This document shows positions 25,074 to 36,483 of a stretch of 64,000 bases of DNA, piece by piece; the first letter of the stretch is position 1; every line of letters starts with the position of its first letter. A program made the translations under genes and the position numbers. This stretch comes from Cannabis sativa (taxonomy: Eukaryota; Streptophyta; Magnoliopsida; Rosales; Cannabaceae): the NCBI RefSeq assembly GCF_029168945.1, contig NC_083602.1, positions 68,406,600-68,470,599 on the forward strand, given 5' to 3'. The notes beneath the pieces were generated by a model. It saw only the letters and a list, made by a program, of their open reading frames with translations. It ran no database searches and was not told the DNA's origin.

Positions 25074-26902
25074 ATTATAACCTTGGTCCACTAATCTAGC
25101 CTTGTTACATACAATAACCCCATGCTTATCTACCTTATTTCTATAGACCCATTTTATTCCAATCACCGACTGATATGACAGTCTTGGAGCTAGTCCCACA
25201 CATTATTTTTTATAAATTGATTAATTTCTTCTTTGCATAGCTAGATGCCAAAATTCATTGAATTTGGTCTCTTTAAAATTCTTTGGTTCAATTTGAGAAA
25301 TAAAAGCAATGAAGTTACACAAGTTTCTAAGGGAGTTTCTAGTAGTGACACCTTGAGAAGGATCACCTAGAATTTGGTCTATAGGATGTACACTTTTGAA
25401 TTTTCACTCATGTGGAAGGTTAGAATTCATACCTTGGCTTTCATTTACCTTTTCCATCGGTGGTTCCTCTTTTGGAGTTTGTGATGGAGCATTGGAAAAC
25501 TCTCCAATATCGAGATTTTGAATCTCATCTCCCAAACCTATAACATCATCATCTAAACTTTTACTTGTAGGCGAGTTAGTCTTATCAAAAGCAACATGAA
25601 TAGATTCTTCAACAATATTAGTTCTTTTGTTATATTTTCTATAAGCTTTACTATGTGTTGAATACCCTATTAAAATTCCTACATCGGATTTGTCATCAAA
25701 TATTCCAAGGTTTTCCTTGATGTTTAAAATATAGCATTTACATCTAAAAACTCTAAAATAGCCAATGTATGGTTTTCTCCCTTTCCAAAGCTCATAAGGG
25801 ATTTTATTCATTTTGGGCCTAATGAGAACATGATTCAAAATATAGCAAGAGGTATTAGTGGCCTCGGCTCAAAAATATTTTGGTAGTGAAATTTCATTTA
25901 GCATTGACCTAGCTATTTCTTAAATTGTTTTATTCTTCCTTTCGATAACTCTATTTTATTGTGGAGTTCTCAGAGCTAAGAAGTTATGATTAACACCATG
26001 TTCATCAAAAAATTATTATAAGGCATCATTGTCAAACTCACCACCATGGTCACTCCTAATGGAGATAATAGAGTAGCCTTTTTTATTTTGCACACTCTTA
26101 AAAAATTTAACAAGATTTTCCAAAACATCACTTTTGAGTGTCAAGAAAATAACCTATGTAAATTTAAAAAATTATCAGCAATCACAAATGCATAGTATTT
26201 ACCACCAAGACTAGCAATTCTAGAAGGACCAAATAAATCAATACGAAGCAAGTCTAAAGGTCTAGTGGTTGACATCTCTTTCTTGGAATGAAAACATGTT
26301 TTAATTTGTTATCCAAATTGGCATGCATCACAAATTTTATCTTTGAAGAAAGGGATAGATGGCAAACCAATAATAAGAGCTTTTCTAACCAATTTTGAAA
26401 TAGAATCCATACTAGCATGTCCTAATCTTCTATGCCACAATCAAGAATTATCATTCATAACAGCTGAATATTTATGTTTTCTATCAAAGGAGTCAACATC
26501 AATAACATACACATTATCCTTCCTTTCTCCAAGAAAAATAACTTCATTAGTTGAAGCATTTTTAATGGAGCACTTTAAGGATTCAAAAAACACGAAAACC
26601 TTTATCACATAATTGACTACTACTAAGAAAGTTATGTTTAATATTATTAAAAAGAAGCACATTTTTGATACATAGAGAGTAGACATTACCGATATCATCA
26701 ATGCCTAAAATTTTCCCTTTTGCATTGTCTCCAAAAGTGACAAAGCCACTTTCCTTACTCTGAAAGCTTGAAAATCTTGAAGGGTCACCAGTCATATGCT
26801 TTGAACATCCACTATCCAAGAACCATAAGCTATGGCTCTTTCTTGTTAATTGCTACAAAAACAAGTTCATTTGTTGTCTTTTGGTACTCACATAACTTTG
26901 GG
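25074..26902 (-). pseudogene. Copia protease and integrase region, decayed
   Basis: Protease: the frame at 26583-26819 begins MDSGCSKHMTGD, the copia aspartic protease motif. Integrase pieces follow: the pre-integrase region at 26441-26701 and the core across about 25850-26400 with frame breaks. The integrase C-terminal part at 25404-25838 has PYELWKGRKPYIGYFRVFRC, the usual GKG-type tail of copia integrase. Several stops and frameshifts. Closest in motif spacing to SIRE-lineage elements. Confidence 0.87.
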
Positions 26903-28514
26903 TCATTTCTTTTTAGTTTTAGAACCCTTTGGTACCCATTTAGTCTTACCTAGATATGTAAATTTCTTCACATGACCATCTTGGTTACAATATGAGCATG
27001 TAAAGTGAGGTAGACTAGATGATTTTACAAAGAATTTTCTCAAACACTTTTGTTTTCTACTAGGATCATAGCCAATGCCACTTTTTGAAAAACCACATGA
27101 TTGACTTCCTAGCATAAGATCATAGTCTTCTTTACCTCTAGTAATTGTATATATTTCATTCTTTAGGCTTATCATATGAGCATTTAAATCAACAATTTAT
27201 TTCTTATATGAGGAGCATGTAGCACGTTGAGACTTAGCTAAAAGTTCATTTTCATTTAATTTAAAAATCTCAATTTCTTTTAGTAGCATGTTGGTCTTCT
27301 CTCAAAGATTTTTGTTTTTAGCAAGTAATTTACAAAAATCATCAAATAGTTCCTTAAATGAATTAGATAACTCATCATATGACATATCTAAGTTATCATC
27401 ATCATTTTCACTATCATAAAAATTTTGGCTAGAAATTATGACCCCATCATCAAGTGTCATCAATCATGCACATGTTTGCTACTTCATTCTTCTCCTCATT
27501 TTTTGAGTCCTCCTCATCACTATTGAGCGAATCTGCCAACATCGCCCATCATTTGTATTTGTTATTCTTTCTCATTGGATAATCCATTTTCATGTGTTTG
27601 AGCTTCTTACATTCAAAGTAAATCGGTGGATCATCTTTGCTCTTTCTTTCTTTTGAGTCACTCTCTCTTTGTGGCTTCTTCCCAAAGTTCTTTTTGAATT
27701 TCATGAACTTTTTGTATTTCTTCGAGAAGAGTGTCATGTCCTCCATGTCACTACACAAACTATCCTCGTTTTCTTCACTAATGGCATGGGAGGAAGAAGA
27801 CTTGAATACAATAGTCTTTTTTTTCTTCTCAACTTCCTCTTTTCTTCTTGAGTACTCATAAAGATTTCATGGTTCATGAGTGAACCAATTAGCTCTTCCA
27901 AGGGAAGTGTTGGGAGATCTTTAGCTTCTTGGATGGCAACCACTTTTTTTTTATAAGCTTTGGTGAGACTTCTCAAAATCTTGGTCATCGTGTCTTTTTG
28001 AGTAAGTACCTTACCAAGAGAGTTCAAATCATTAGTAATTGTGGTAAAATGAGTATACATGTTAGCAATAGTTTCATCCGCTTTCAATATAAAGCTCTCA
28101 TATTGAGTGGAATAAATTGAAATTTTAGTTCTTTTCATAGCATTAGTTCCTTGATGAGTAACTTCAAGCATTTTTCACATATCAAAGGCGGTAGAGGCTT
28201 GTTCAATATTTTTAAATATATCTCTATCCAAACCACAAACAAGTGCATATTTAGCTCTATCACTCTTAGAAAGTATTTCCTTATCATTCTCATCATATGC
28301 CTCATAAGTCTTAATAACTTTTACACCATTTATAAAATGTGTTAGCAATGTAAGAACCATTGGACACTATATGCCACAAATCATAATCCATAGATTGGAG
28401 ATAAGTTTTCATTCTAATTTTCCAATAACAAAAATCTACTCCATTGAAGTATGGTGCTCTATTTAGGCTCAAACCTTCTAACATGTTATTTTGCGAATTA
28501 CTTGGAAACTCCAT
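26903..28514 (-). pseudogene. Copia gag (nucleocapsid and capsid), decayed
   Basis: The gag start at 28514 reads MEFPSNSQNNMLEGLSLN and then YFNGVDFCYWKIRM. The capsid part at 27734-28171 has EAKDLPTLPLEELIGSLMNH, typical of SIRE-lineage gag. The zinc knuckle (about 27610-27640) reads YFECKKLKHMKMDYP, so several of its metal-binding residues are lost. A second knuckle-like segment (FTCSYCNQDGHVKKF) lies near 26980. Multiple stops and frame breaks. Confidence 0.87.
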
Positions 28515-28567
28515 GCTCTAGATTGTGAAATCTAATCAAATAAATGAGCACTTGCTCTAATACCAAC

Positions 28568-29896
28568 TGTTAACCCAAGATGTGTTTCCAAGAGGGGGTG
28601 AATTGGAAAATTAAGCTAATTTTAGTAAATTAAAACTTTTAACACAAAACTATGCAATTAATCACCTTAATCAAGTAAATGCAAGTAATATGGAAAGCAA
28701 TTATATAGAGCAAATAACCAAACTTGTAAAGTAAAGAGTTTAAAGGTAAGAAATTCCAAACTCTCAATTTTTACAAGGTTCGGTAGAACTAAGCCACTTG
28801 CATCGCTGGTCTTCAAAGCTATAGACCTAGCTTTGAGTTCCATTATCGAGTCAAGTTAACAGGCTTGACTAACCCTTACAACTGAGAATCTTTCACCAAG
28901 GTGTTTCTAAACCTCTTATAATAGTTTTGCACCTCCAAGGACTATCTACCTCTTTCTCGGATTGTTGTAGTGACAATCTCACTCTAACCAGGTTGTTTAC
29001 AATACCGGTGGCAACCTCACCTCAATCACAATTTAAAAATGTGTTTGGAATTGCAAGCAAATTTAACTCACTCTAGAAGTATGATGAAACAATGAAAAAC
29101 CTAGAGTGATTAACAAGCACACTTAAAGAGATAAATACAAATTTTGCCTAAAGTGTGTGAAAAGTGTTTTGTTAGATTTTAAACTTGGGAGCTCATAAAA
29201 TCTCTTGAATAGGTTTGGTATATGAAATAAATACTCAGGCAACTTAAATTTTTGAGTAAAAATTGAGTGTATATGGTGTTAGAGTTAAATATAGTCGTTT
29301 ATAGCTGTTAGTACGCATTTCAAGGAGAATTCTACTGTGATCCAAAATTCTAGATTGGAACCGAAATTCTAAATTGGTTACAATCAGAATTTTGGATTCC
29401 AAATGGAATTCTGGATAGCTTATAGTGGCAAAATTTTCTGTTTTTTTTTTACTAAAACGTGCATAATTTCTTACTCGTTTACCCGATTTCAGAAATTTTA
29501 ATTTTGTTCTCTTAATTAAATGATATGTGATTTTAAAAGTCAATTTAAAAATTTAGGATATCATTTTGTGAAATAACTTGTCGCACAAGTTAGTAGGCAA
29601 AAATTCATACTTAAAACATTTTTAAGTATGGACTTGAAAATTACTGTACAAGACTAGGAAATATAAATAAACTTTTAGGAAGTCTTGTCTTGAGTTCCTT
29701 GAGCCTTGAAATCCACTTCGGGTAAATTTTGAGAATTTTAGTAAAATTACCATTTTACCCTTAGAGTTAATTAATCCTTAGAAAATGTTTAATTGTCTTT
29801 AATTTGTGCTGCAAAATCAACAAATCATTAGTGACAAATAATCATCAAATACGTGTTAATCATCAAAATAAAGAGGCTTAAGAGTTTAAGTCAACA
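28568..29896 (-). mobile_element. 5' LTR of the SIRE-type element and adjacent PBS
   Basis: 1329 bp. On the - strand it ends gggttaaca, followed at once by gttggtattagagca (about 28553-28567), a tRNA-Met-type primer-binding site with one change from ttggtatcagagc. Right flank AAAAA. Confidence 0.92.
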
Positions 29897-30457
29897 AAAA
29901 ATAGGGTTTCAACCCCAAAATATCTACCTATCTTTTAGGGATATTAATTAGTTATTTTTATAGCTTAATTATATAATAAAAAGAGTAATATCTTCTATTT
30001 TTAAGAGATATTAACTTATTTGAATCTAGATCTTTTGTAAGCTCTAATCTATATAAAGAGCATTAGGCTAGGATAAATGGAAAAGGACCTAAGTTCTAAG
30101 TCTCGAAAGCCCTATAGCACTCTTATTCTCTCTCTCACACACACCACCTTTAGTTCATTAGACACTAAGTTTGTCTCTCATCTCACTTGTTCAAGATCTG
30201 TCATACATTATTCTAACCATCGTAACATTCATAGAGACTCATACTAGAAATTACAAGGTAAAAGCATGTAATTTATGTGGTGTTATCTCTCGAATCAATA
30301 CAACTAAAAGGAGAGTAGGTCATTACCCACAAAACTAGACGGTCGAACCTTTATAAATCGATGTGTTAATTTTTTTATTTACTTTTATTGTTTACACGTG
30401 GTGATTGTTGATCATAAATAAGGTTCCACTGTTAGTTGACCGAATCAGAGGTCAATA
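29897..30457 (+). mobile_element. Right part of the Tat-like LTR split by the SIRE element
   Basis: It continues 11864-12167. It has the same landmarks as 39840-40405: tatataaagagcattag (possible TATA region near 30052), ggagagtaggt-attaccc, and a terminal gaggtcaa. Together with the left part the LTR is about 0.86 kb, shorter than the 1.2-kb copy at 39199. Confidence 0.65.
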
Positions 30458-30590
30458 ATTTTAACAAAACTACTATAGATTTACCATAATCTTTAAGTAA
30501 TTTACTTCTAATTCTTAAAAATATATATATAGAAAATTATTGATATTTTTTATAGTAAAAAATAATATAAAAGAGTCATTTGTCTACAAT

Positions 30591-31281
30591 TAGGGGTGTT
30601 CATAAAATAGCTGATCTAATCTAATCCGCACGATCCAATCTAATTCAATCCGCAAAGTGCGGATATCCGCACTTGTGCAGATTGGATTGGATTAGAAAAT
30701 TCAAAATCCGCACTTATGCGGATTGGATGTTGTTTGACATGTAAAAGTAACCGATCCAATCAAATCCACGCATAATTATAAAAAAAAAAAAAAATTAAAA
30801 TTATATATACAATTAACATTTTATGTAAAGAAAATAGTACTTTAAAAATCTAATACATATAATACAAATATATTTCAAAACTTAATAGATCAAATGTATA
30901 TTATATTCTTATATATAATTTTTTTACGTACAATTTAAAACAAAATTAAATATTTCTTTATACCTACAATTTTTTTCTTCTTTTGAATTTGTTATTTTAT
31001 TTATTTTAATTTGTTGTTGGAGATATAAAATAAAAATAATTTATTTTATTTTGTTGCTAGTTATGTGAAAAAAAAAATATATATTTCTATAAATATTAAA
31101 TAATTTAATATTAAAAAGTAATCAATCCAAAATAACTGATCCAATCTGTACTTTTGCGGATTGAATTGAATTGAGTTTGAGCTATTGTGCAGATTGGATC
31201 TAAAATATGAAAACCGCACTTAGTACGGATCAGATGCACTATAAGCAAAATAGTGCGGAATGAATTAGATGAACATCCCTT
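30591..31281. mobile_element. hAT-type MITE
   Basis: 691 bp with ends taggggtgttcat and atgaacatccctt and an 8-bp duplication TCTACAAT / TCTACAAG (30583-30590, 31282-31289). Subterminal repeats of atccgcactt-type motif in both orientations. No coding capacity. Confidence 0.88.
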
Positions 31282-33167
31282 TCTACAAGTTTTAAAATGA
31301 AAACATTTACTTACATAGTATTAAAATTTTATAATTTGGCATTATTTATTATAATTTCCCTTTTTATATTACTCGCGGTTTTTATGCTTATATTGGTCAT
31401 CTTTTAATTTTCAAGGGATGCATAATTGCTCTTGAGCAGTTTGTGTCGAACTATGGACGATGTCTTTCTTATTGTTTCTGAAATTTCCAGTTGTATTTCA
31501 AAAACACAATATTTATGGCAAATTGCAATGATAATATTCAACCATAAATCTTTAAAAGCCTGGAGTTGGAGAAAGGAAGATAAATAGAAAAGCTTAGTCT
31601 AATCAGAAGATCTCATATCAATTGACAAACTCATGTGCATAATTTGGTTTGGTAAAAGGGGACCACATCACCAACATTATTTTGGTGTGTATGGGCAGTA
31701 TGTAAAGGACCTATTATTAACCACAGACGTGGCTACCTAAAAGAAATACTAAAAACCACCTATATCGGCTAATATGTAATCTCGGTCTAATTCAATAATA
31801 AGAACCCTCAACCAATAATAAAAAACTACCTCATAATGGTGCTAGCTACCTAAAATTGGGAAATGGGTGTTGCAACTTACAATAAACAGTCTTCATTTTG
31901 CAAAAAAAAATAAACCTTACTTTGGTATTGGCCAATTTCAAATTGTTGAAAAATAAAATAAATTGAATGAGAAGAGTTCACGTGAAGACTTAAATGATAT
32001 TTTAAGATGATAATTGTCCTTCCCCTTGGTTGGCATTCCAGGTAATGTTAGGTAACAAAAACTCTTTTTTGAAAAAAATAAAATAAAATAAAAGCTAACT
32101 AACTCATCCAAAATATGGTTCATAACTTGAATAGGCTCTTACCATTTTGTCAAAAGGTGAATATGATATATAATCTATTCTATTTGGTTAAGGTAGCAAG
32201 CTCTTTTCATGCTATCAAAAACCATAAATCTATAGTTGTAATTTGTATTCAATTTGCATATGACTTTCAGAAGACCACAAAAAGATTTGCAAAAAACAAA
32301 AATGAAAAACAAATAAAGATAATAATGAAAACTTGTGAAAAAAGCAAGGAGTTTGATGCCCACAATTGATATGTACACCAACGTTCTTACATTATATGAA
32401 TTCACGACTATTTTGTTGCCCAATTCCAACCACAGACAACTTTGGCCAGTTTTCTTTTTCTGATTTACCCATCTCACTTTATATTTTCCTTTTCGTACTC
32501 AATGCTTTTACTCCCAGAAGGATTTTTGAAAAAAGAACCAAGAGAAAAAACTTAACACAATAAAGTACACGAAAGAAAAAGACCCAGATGAGAGAAAAAC
32601 AGCAAAAAAAAAAAAAAAAAAATCAAAAAATCAAAATTAAACATAAAAAAAAAAATGAGATTTATTGAATTTCACCGTATAGAAGTAATCACTTTTCCAT
32701 ATACAATCCTAACACGAATAATTTCCCCCAAAGAAGAGAAAGGTAATCCCATTTTCACCATACCCAAACAAAACACTGAAATCTGATCTCACGATTTTCT
32801 TTTATTGTGTTTTTGAAGTAACATGTACTTATATAGAACCAAGCCTCAGATCTTTCCTCCTAAACCTAAAAAAATAAACTTTTGTTTTCACGAAGAAATT
32901 TCTACATCTTAACTCATATAACACCAAGAAAAACAAAATAAAATAAATACGAGAAAAAAGAAATCACAATAAGCTTTTACAGAAAATTCGAAATATTAAC
33001 TATAAGAGTATTTGCATGAACAATAACAACAATGCCCCCTCCCCCATTAACACTCTCCTCTTTCTTTTTTCGTTTGTTAAAGTATAACAATCAAACCCAT
33101 TTCCATAACCCAAAAAGAAAAAAAATAATTATTAATTTTTTTTTTGTTGAAATAAAGAGAAAGAGAA
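31282..33167. other. Intergenic, downstream of the RALF gene
   Basis: AT-rich with several A-tracts (about 32606-32660). Short open frames on both strands look random. It includes the presumed 3' UTR of the RALF gene next to 33167. No repeat family recognised. Confidence 0.5.
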
Positions 33168-33521
33168 TTAACTCCTGCACCTCGAAATGGAGGAGCATTG
33201 ACGGTTGTAAGGATTGGATTGCGCCCCAGGCTTGCAATTGTAGTATGAAGCTCCACGGCGAGAGCAAGGGACAGTGTTCCTCTGCAGCGCACCGTAGCTG
33301 ACGTACTTTTTGGTGGCTAAGATGCGCCTGTTGCTCTCCGAGTCCAACTCAAACTCCTCTTCCTCAGCTAAGCACTCGGCTATTGACCCATCGCAGCCTC
33401 CCTTCGATCGAACCCACCCGATGAATTCGCCTCCTCCGCCGGCTTCAACAGTAGCCGACAAGCTCACCACCATTATTAAGGCGCAGATCACGATGATACC
33501 CACTGACCAAAACCTCGCCAT
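33168..33521 (-). CDS. RALF (rapid alkalinization factor) preprohormone
   Basis: A 117-residue secreted peptide-hormone precursor in one exon, the usual size of the family. Residues 1-27 form a signal peptide. An acidic propeptide (EEEEFELD at 54-61) leads to the subtilase (S1P) site RRIL at 65-68. The mature peptide of about 49 residues has the receptor-binding YVSY motif (73-76, usually YISY) and four cysteines (86, 96, 109, 115) that form two disulfides. It ends ISRCRS, like RALF1/22/23/33. In the family, the mature peptide signals through FERONIA-type receptor kinases with LLG co-receptors to alkalinise the apoplast and restrain cell expansion. Start: first ATG, followed directly by the hydrophobic segment. 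All key residues are intact, so it is probably functional. The exact paralogue cannot be named. Confidence 0.96.
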   Translation of the reverse strand: MARFWSVGIIVICALIMVVSLSATVEAGGGGEFIGWVRSKGGCDGSIAECLAEEEEFELDSESNRRILATKKYVSYGALQRNTVPCSRRGASYYNCKPGAQSNPYNRQCSSISRCRS

Positions 33522-33714
33522 TGTTATCGAGATTGATGACCTTTTGTTTACTTTTATTTTTTCTTTCTCTTTCGTCTTTGAATTTCTTCAGACTTGAAAT
33601 TGAAAAAGCCTTCTCTCTTTCGTGTTCTTCTTTCTTCTCTTCAGCTCTCTTTCTCTCTCTCTCCTCTTTCTCTTACTGGACAAGACAACTAAGACAAACA
33701 GCTATGGTTTGAGG

Positions 33715-33724
33715 ACTTATAAGT
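33715..33724 (-). promoter_or_regulatory. Possible TATA box of the RALF gene
   Basis: On the - strand cacttataagtcc lies about 195 bp upstream of the ATG. A CT-rich leader follows (gaga/tctc tracts at 33600-33680), as is common in plant 5' UTRs. Position is plausible; not otherwise tested. Confidence 0.4.
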
Positions 33725-35178
33725 GGTATGGGCTAACAAAATGACATGGGTTTTGCAACTTATTTACGTGATTGCCACTACTACTCTTGATGGGGTTTAC
33801 TTTGACATTTAAAAAAATCAATATGGGCAACCACTAACTTATTGAGTTAATTCTTTTATAAAAATTGTTATATTACTTTAAAGCTTATGTTAATATTCAA
33901 ATGACTTTGATTTAGTCATTTATCATGTGAAACATAAATGTAACCAGCTAATTCTGTAACGGGGTGATTATTTTTTTTTTTGTGGGGAATTTTAGAATAA
34001 TATTGTTTGACCAATTGTGAATGTGATTGCTTTGATGTATGATAGTTGAAACTTGAAAAACTTGAGAGGTGTTATTTAGTCATAGAGTTGTTGGTGGTGC
34101 TCAACACCTTGCTTGCTACAACTTTTATTTTGGATTTTTTTTTCTTTTTAATTAATCTATTTTGTCCATGGATGAGTGGAGTTAGTAGTTGTTTGAATGC
34201 AATTTTATATATACATATATAATATACAAATCGCTATTTATAATATTACTAAACTTTGTAAATGAAAAACTACTAGTTTCAATTATTGAAGAATCTCAAA
34301 AGAGTGATTTCAACGATAATATAATTGAATGGCTGCTTTGCCTGACAACATAAAAAAAATTGAATGGCTGCTTAAGATTTTCTTTAATTACTTACTTTTA
34401 GGAAATAATGGAGATGAGACAGGCTCTACTCTTAGCTAATGGCAATTTCGTAAATAGTTAAAAACCCATGTGCAAATTGACAATTCGACCTACAAACTAT
34501 TTACATGGGGTTGACTGATATTGTTATTTTGTATATATTTTTGCACAAAAATAGTAGAGAGGCAATAATATTTAAAGCAAATTAATTAATAAATAAATAA
34601 AAAGAGGAGCAAAGACGGCATCTAGGGTTAGCACAAATTCCCATTTGTCTATGTCCATCCAAGAATCTGTTAACCGTAACACGTTTTCTAAATCTCTATT
34701 CCAAATTTTAGTGAACTTTAATAATATATAGTTCACTCTCTCTTCAAGAGCTGCCGTCACCGTTAACTAAACTGTTGTCATCTTAACTCTCGATTTTGTT
34801 TTTAACGTTACCGTTAACTACACCACTTTATTAATTGTTTCTGTTTATTTATACAGTAGCACATATTTTTTTTTTCTCGCTAAGAGACTATTAATTTTTT
34901 GTTTTTTTTTATGTAAGCAGTATTTTAACCATTAATTAATAGCTTGTAGTTTAAAAATTTTGTATAACATCTCCTTTTTTTCATCTCTCTCTCACCACTA
35001 AACTAGTTTGAGTGGCTTAACGGCTTAACGCAAGACAATATTACAATATCTATTTCTTTTTTCTTTTCTTTATTTTTTGAAACTCATATGTGCTGTGAAG
35101 ATAGTTTATTAATTAATGCACAAATATAAATTTACATTGGTTTTGTTAATAAATTATACTTTTGGTAAGTCACAATTC
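33725..35178. other. Intergenic, upstream of the RALF gene
   Basis: AT-rich, no recognised gene or repeat family. Contains the presumed promoter of the RALF gene. A short duplicated segment aattgaatggctgct occurs at 34323 and 34358. Confidence 0.5.
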
Positions 35179-35187
35179 CATTCTTTT

Positions 35188-35309
35188 ATCACTTGAGGCT
35201 AGCTCAAGTGGCCATAGGTGGGTGGGTGTGTTTTGGAAGTCCTCGGTTCGAGTCTCAGGTAAAACATGATTGTAATATATAAACGCTCATATCAAAAAAA
35301 AAAAAAAAT
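35188..35309 (+). mobile_element. tRNA-type SINE
   Basis: A short element with Pol III promoter boxes: a box A-like tagctcaagtggccat near its head and a box B-like ggttcgagtct about 45 bp later. It ends in a run of 15 A. A direct repeat cattctttt flanks it (35179-35187 and 35310-35318). This is the full structure of a SINE mobilised by a LINE reverse transcriptase. The family is not named here. Confidence 0.85.
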
Positions 35310-35448
35310 CATTCTTTTGATCCCAATCAAATTTTTGAGTAGGGTAGAATGCTTTTTGTTTTTTTTTTCTTTTGAAAATAGTATTCAGCATTTCTAAACT
35401 TTTTCTTTTCATTTTGAAATTAACTTATTTAATATGTAGTACAATAAT

Positions 35449-35600
35449 TAGGGGTGTTAAAAAAATTACAAACCGCCCTATGAAAATAAATTACTCAAAT
35501 CAAATTGAATAAACTGACAAAAAATAAAACCTAAAATAACTTAATAAAAATTCAAACTATCCAATAAATATATTAAGTGAAAAATTATTCTTGTTATCCA
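35449..35600. mobile_element. Possible hAT MITE fragment, one end only
   Basis: taggggtgttaa at 35449, followed by acaaaccgccc, resembles the left end of the hAT MITEs at 24561 and 30591. No matching right end or target duplication found, so it is truncated or chance. Confidence 0.4.
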
Positions 35601-36430
35601 TGTTTCTAGATGAGAAACACGTGATATTTTAGAGGAGTATTTCATCCGCGTAATGCTTGGCCCAAGCCTTCAAATATGCAAAGATGGAGCCCATTTGGCC
35701 TTCTAGAAGAAGGAGCAAGTGGCATCCTCTCGACAGGCAATGAAGTATATCTAGACGGGAAGCCCAAGAGGTGCTTCCAAAAGGCCTTATAGGGTGACGT
35801 GGCTGCTCTCTGATGCCTGGGCCTACCAAATCAGATATTATCCCCTATGTTAGGATATAGTAGTGTGTGTAACGCAAGGAGATATATATCCCTTTGTCCA
35901 ACGATGTTCCTATGACATTCTTGTCTACTGTAGCTGCACACACGTGTGACACCTGTCTAGATCGCACAAGCTCTCCTTTGTACGGACACTTCCGCCCCAC
36001 GAGCCAAAATTCTGTTGTGAGCTTCAAAGTCATGTATTTAATGTATTTATCCCAATAGTAGGCCCATTTTTGCACAGAAACCCTAGCGGGTTGCGGATAT
36101 GCCTGGACTCGAATCTAAGCCTATATAAAACCCTTTATGCCTTCATGAAAGGGGGACAGATAGAAACATACTGAGAGATCTCTTTTAATCTTTCTTCTTC
36201 ATTAAGAGAAACCTAGAGGAAAAATACTACAGCAAGAACTAGGGTTCTCAAAGTTGTAAAACTTCATATGTAATAAATTTAAAGCCTTAAAGGCAAATGC
36301 ATTGACTCATGGACTAGGGTTTAGTAACACCTAAACCACGTAAAAATCTCCTTCTCATTCACTTAGTCGTTTGTTTAACATATTAAAGCTCTTAAATATT
36401 TAGTTTCCAAACATCTCGGTAAATATTTTG
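35601..36430 (+). mobile_element. Tat-like Ty3/gypsy LTR and leader
   Basis: It carries a TATA box (tatataaaa at 36122-36130). It is followed by ttttggtgctttcattgaga (36427-36446), a leader/PBS-type sequence seen before gag in Tat-lineage elements. The 5' boundary was not found; the 3' boundary is near 36430. Drives the decayed gag that follows. Confidence 0.55.
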
Positions 36431-36483
36431 GTGCTTTCATTGAGAACTGTAGAAAGACACAAAGCTACCTAGCATTTATAAGA

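Larger units (their letters stand above)
12168..29896 (-). mobile_element. SIRE-type Ty1/copia retrotransposon (17.7 kb including nested insertions)
   Basis: The element runs right to left. The 5' LTR is 28568-29896, the PBS about 28555-28567, gag about 26900-28514 and pol about 19870-26900. An extra ORF lies at 14034-15266 and the 3' LTR at 12168-13468. Both LTRs begin (in + view) tgttaacccaaga and end gtcaaca. Perfect AAAAA lies on each side (12163-12167 and 29897-29901). Gag and pol motifs match the SIRE/Maximus copia lineage. All coding parts carry stops and frame breaks, so it is dead. Later insertions are the nested copia LTRs at 15267-19066, the gypsy LTR at 21064-24429 with its Cassandra, and the hAT MITE at 24561-25073. 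Confidence 0.9.
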
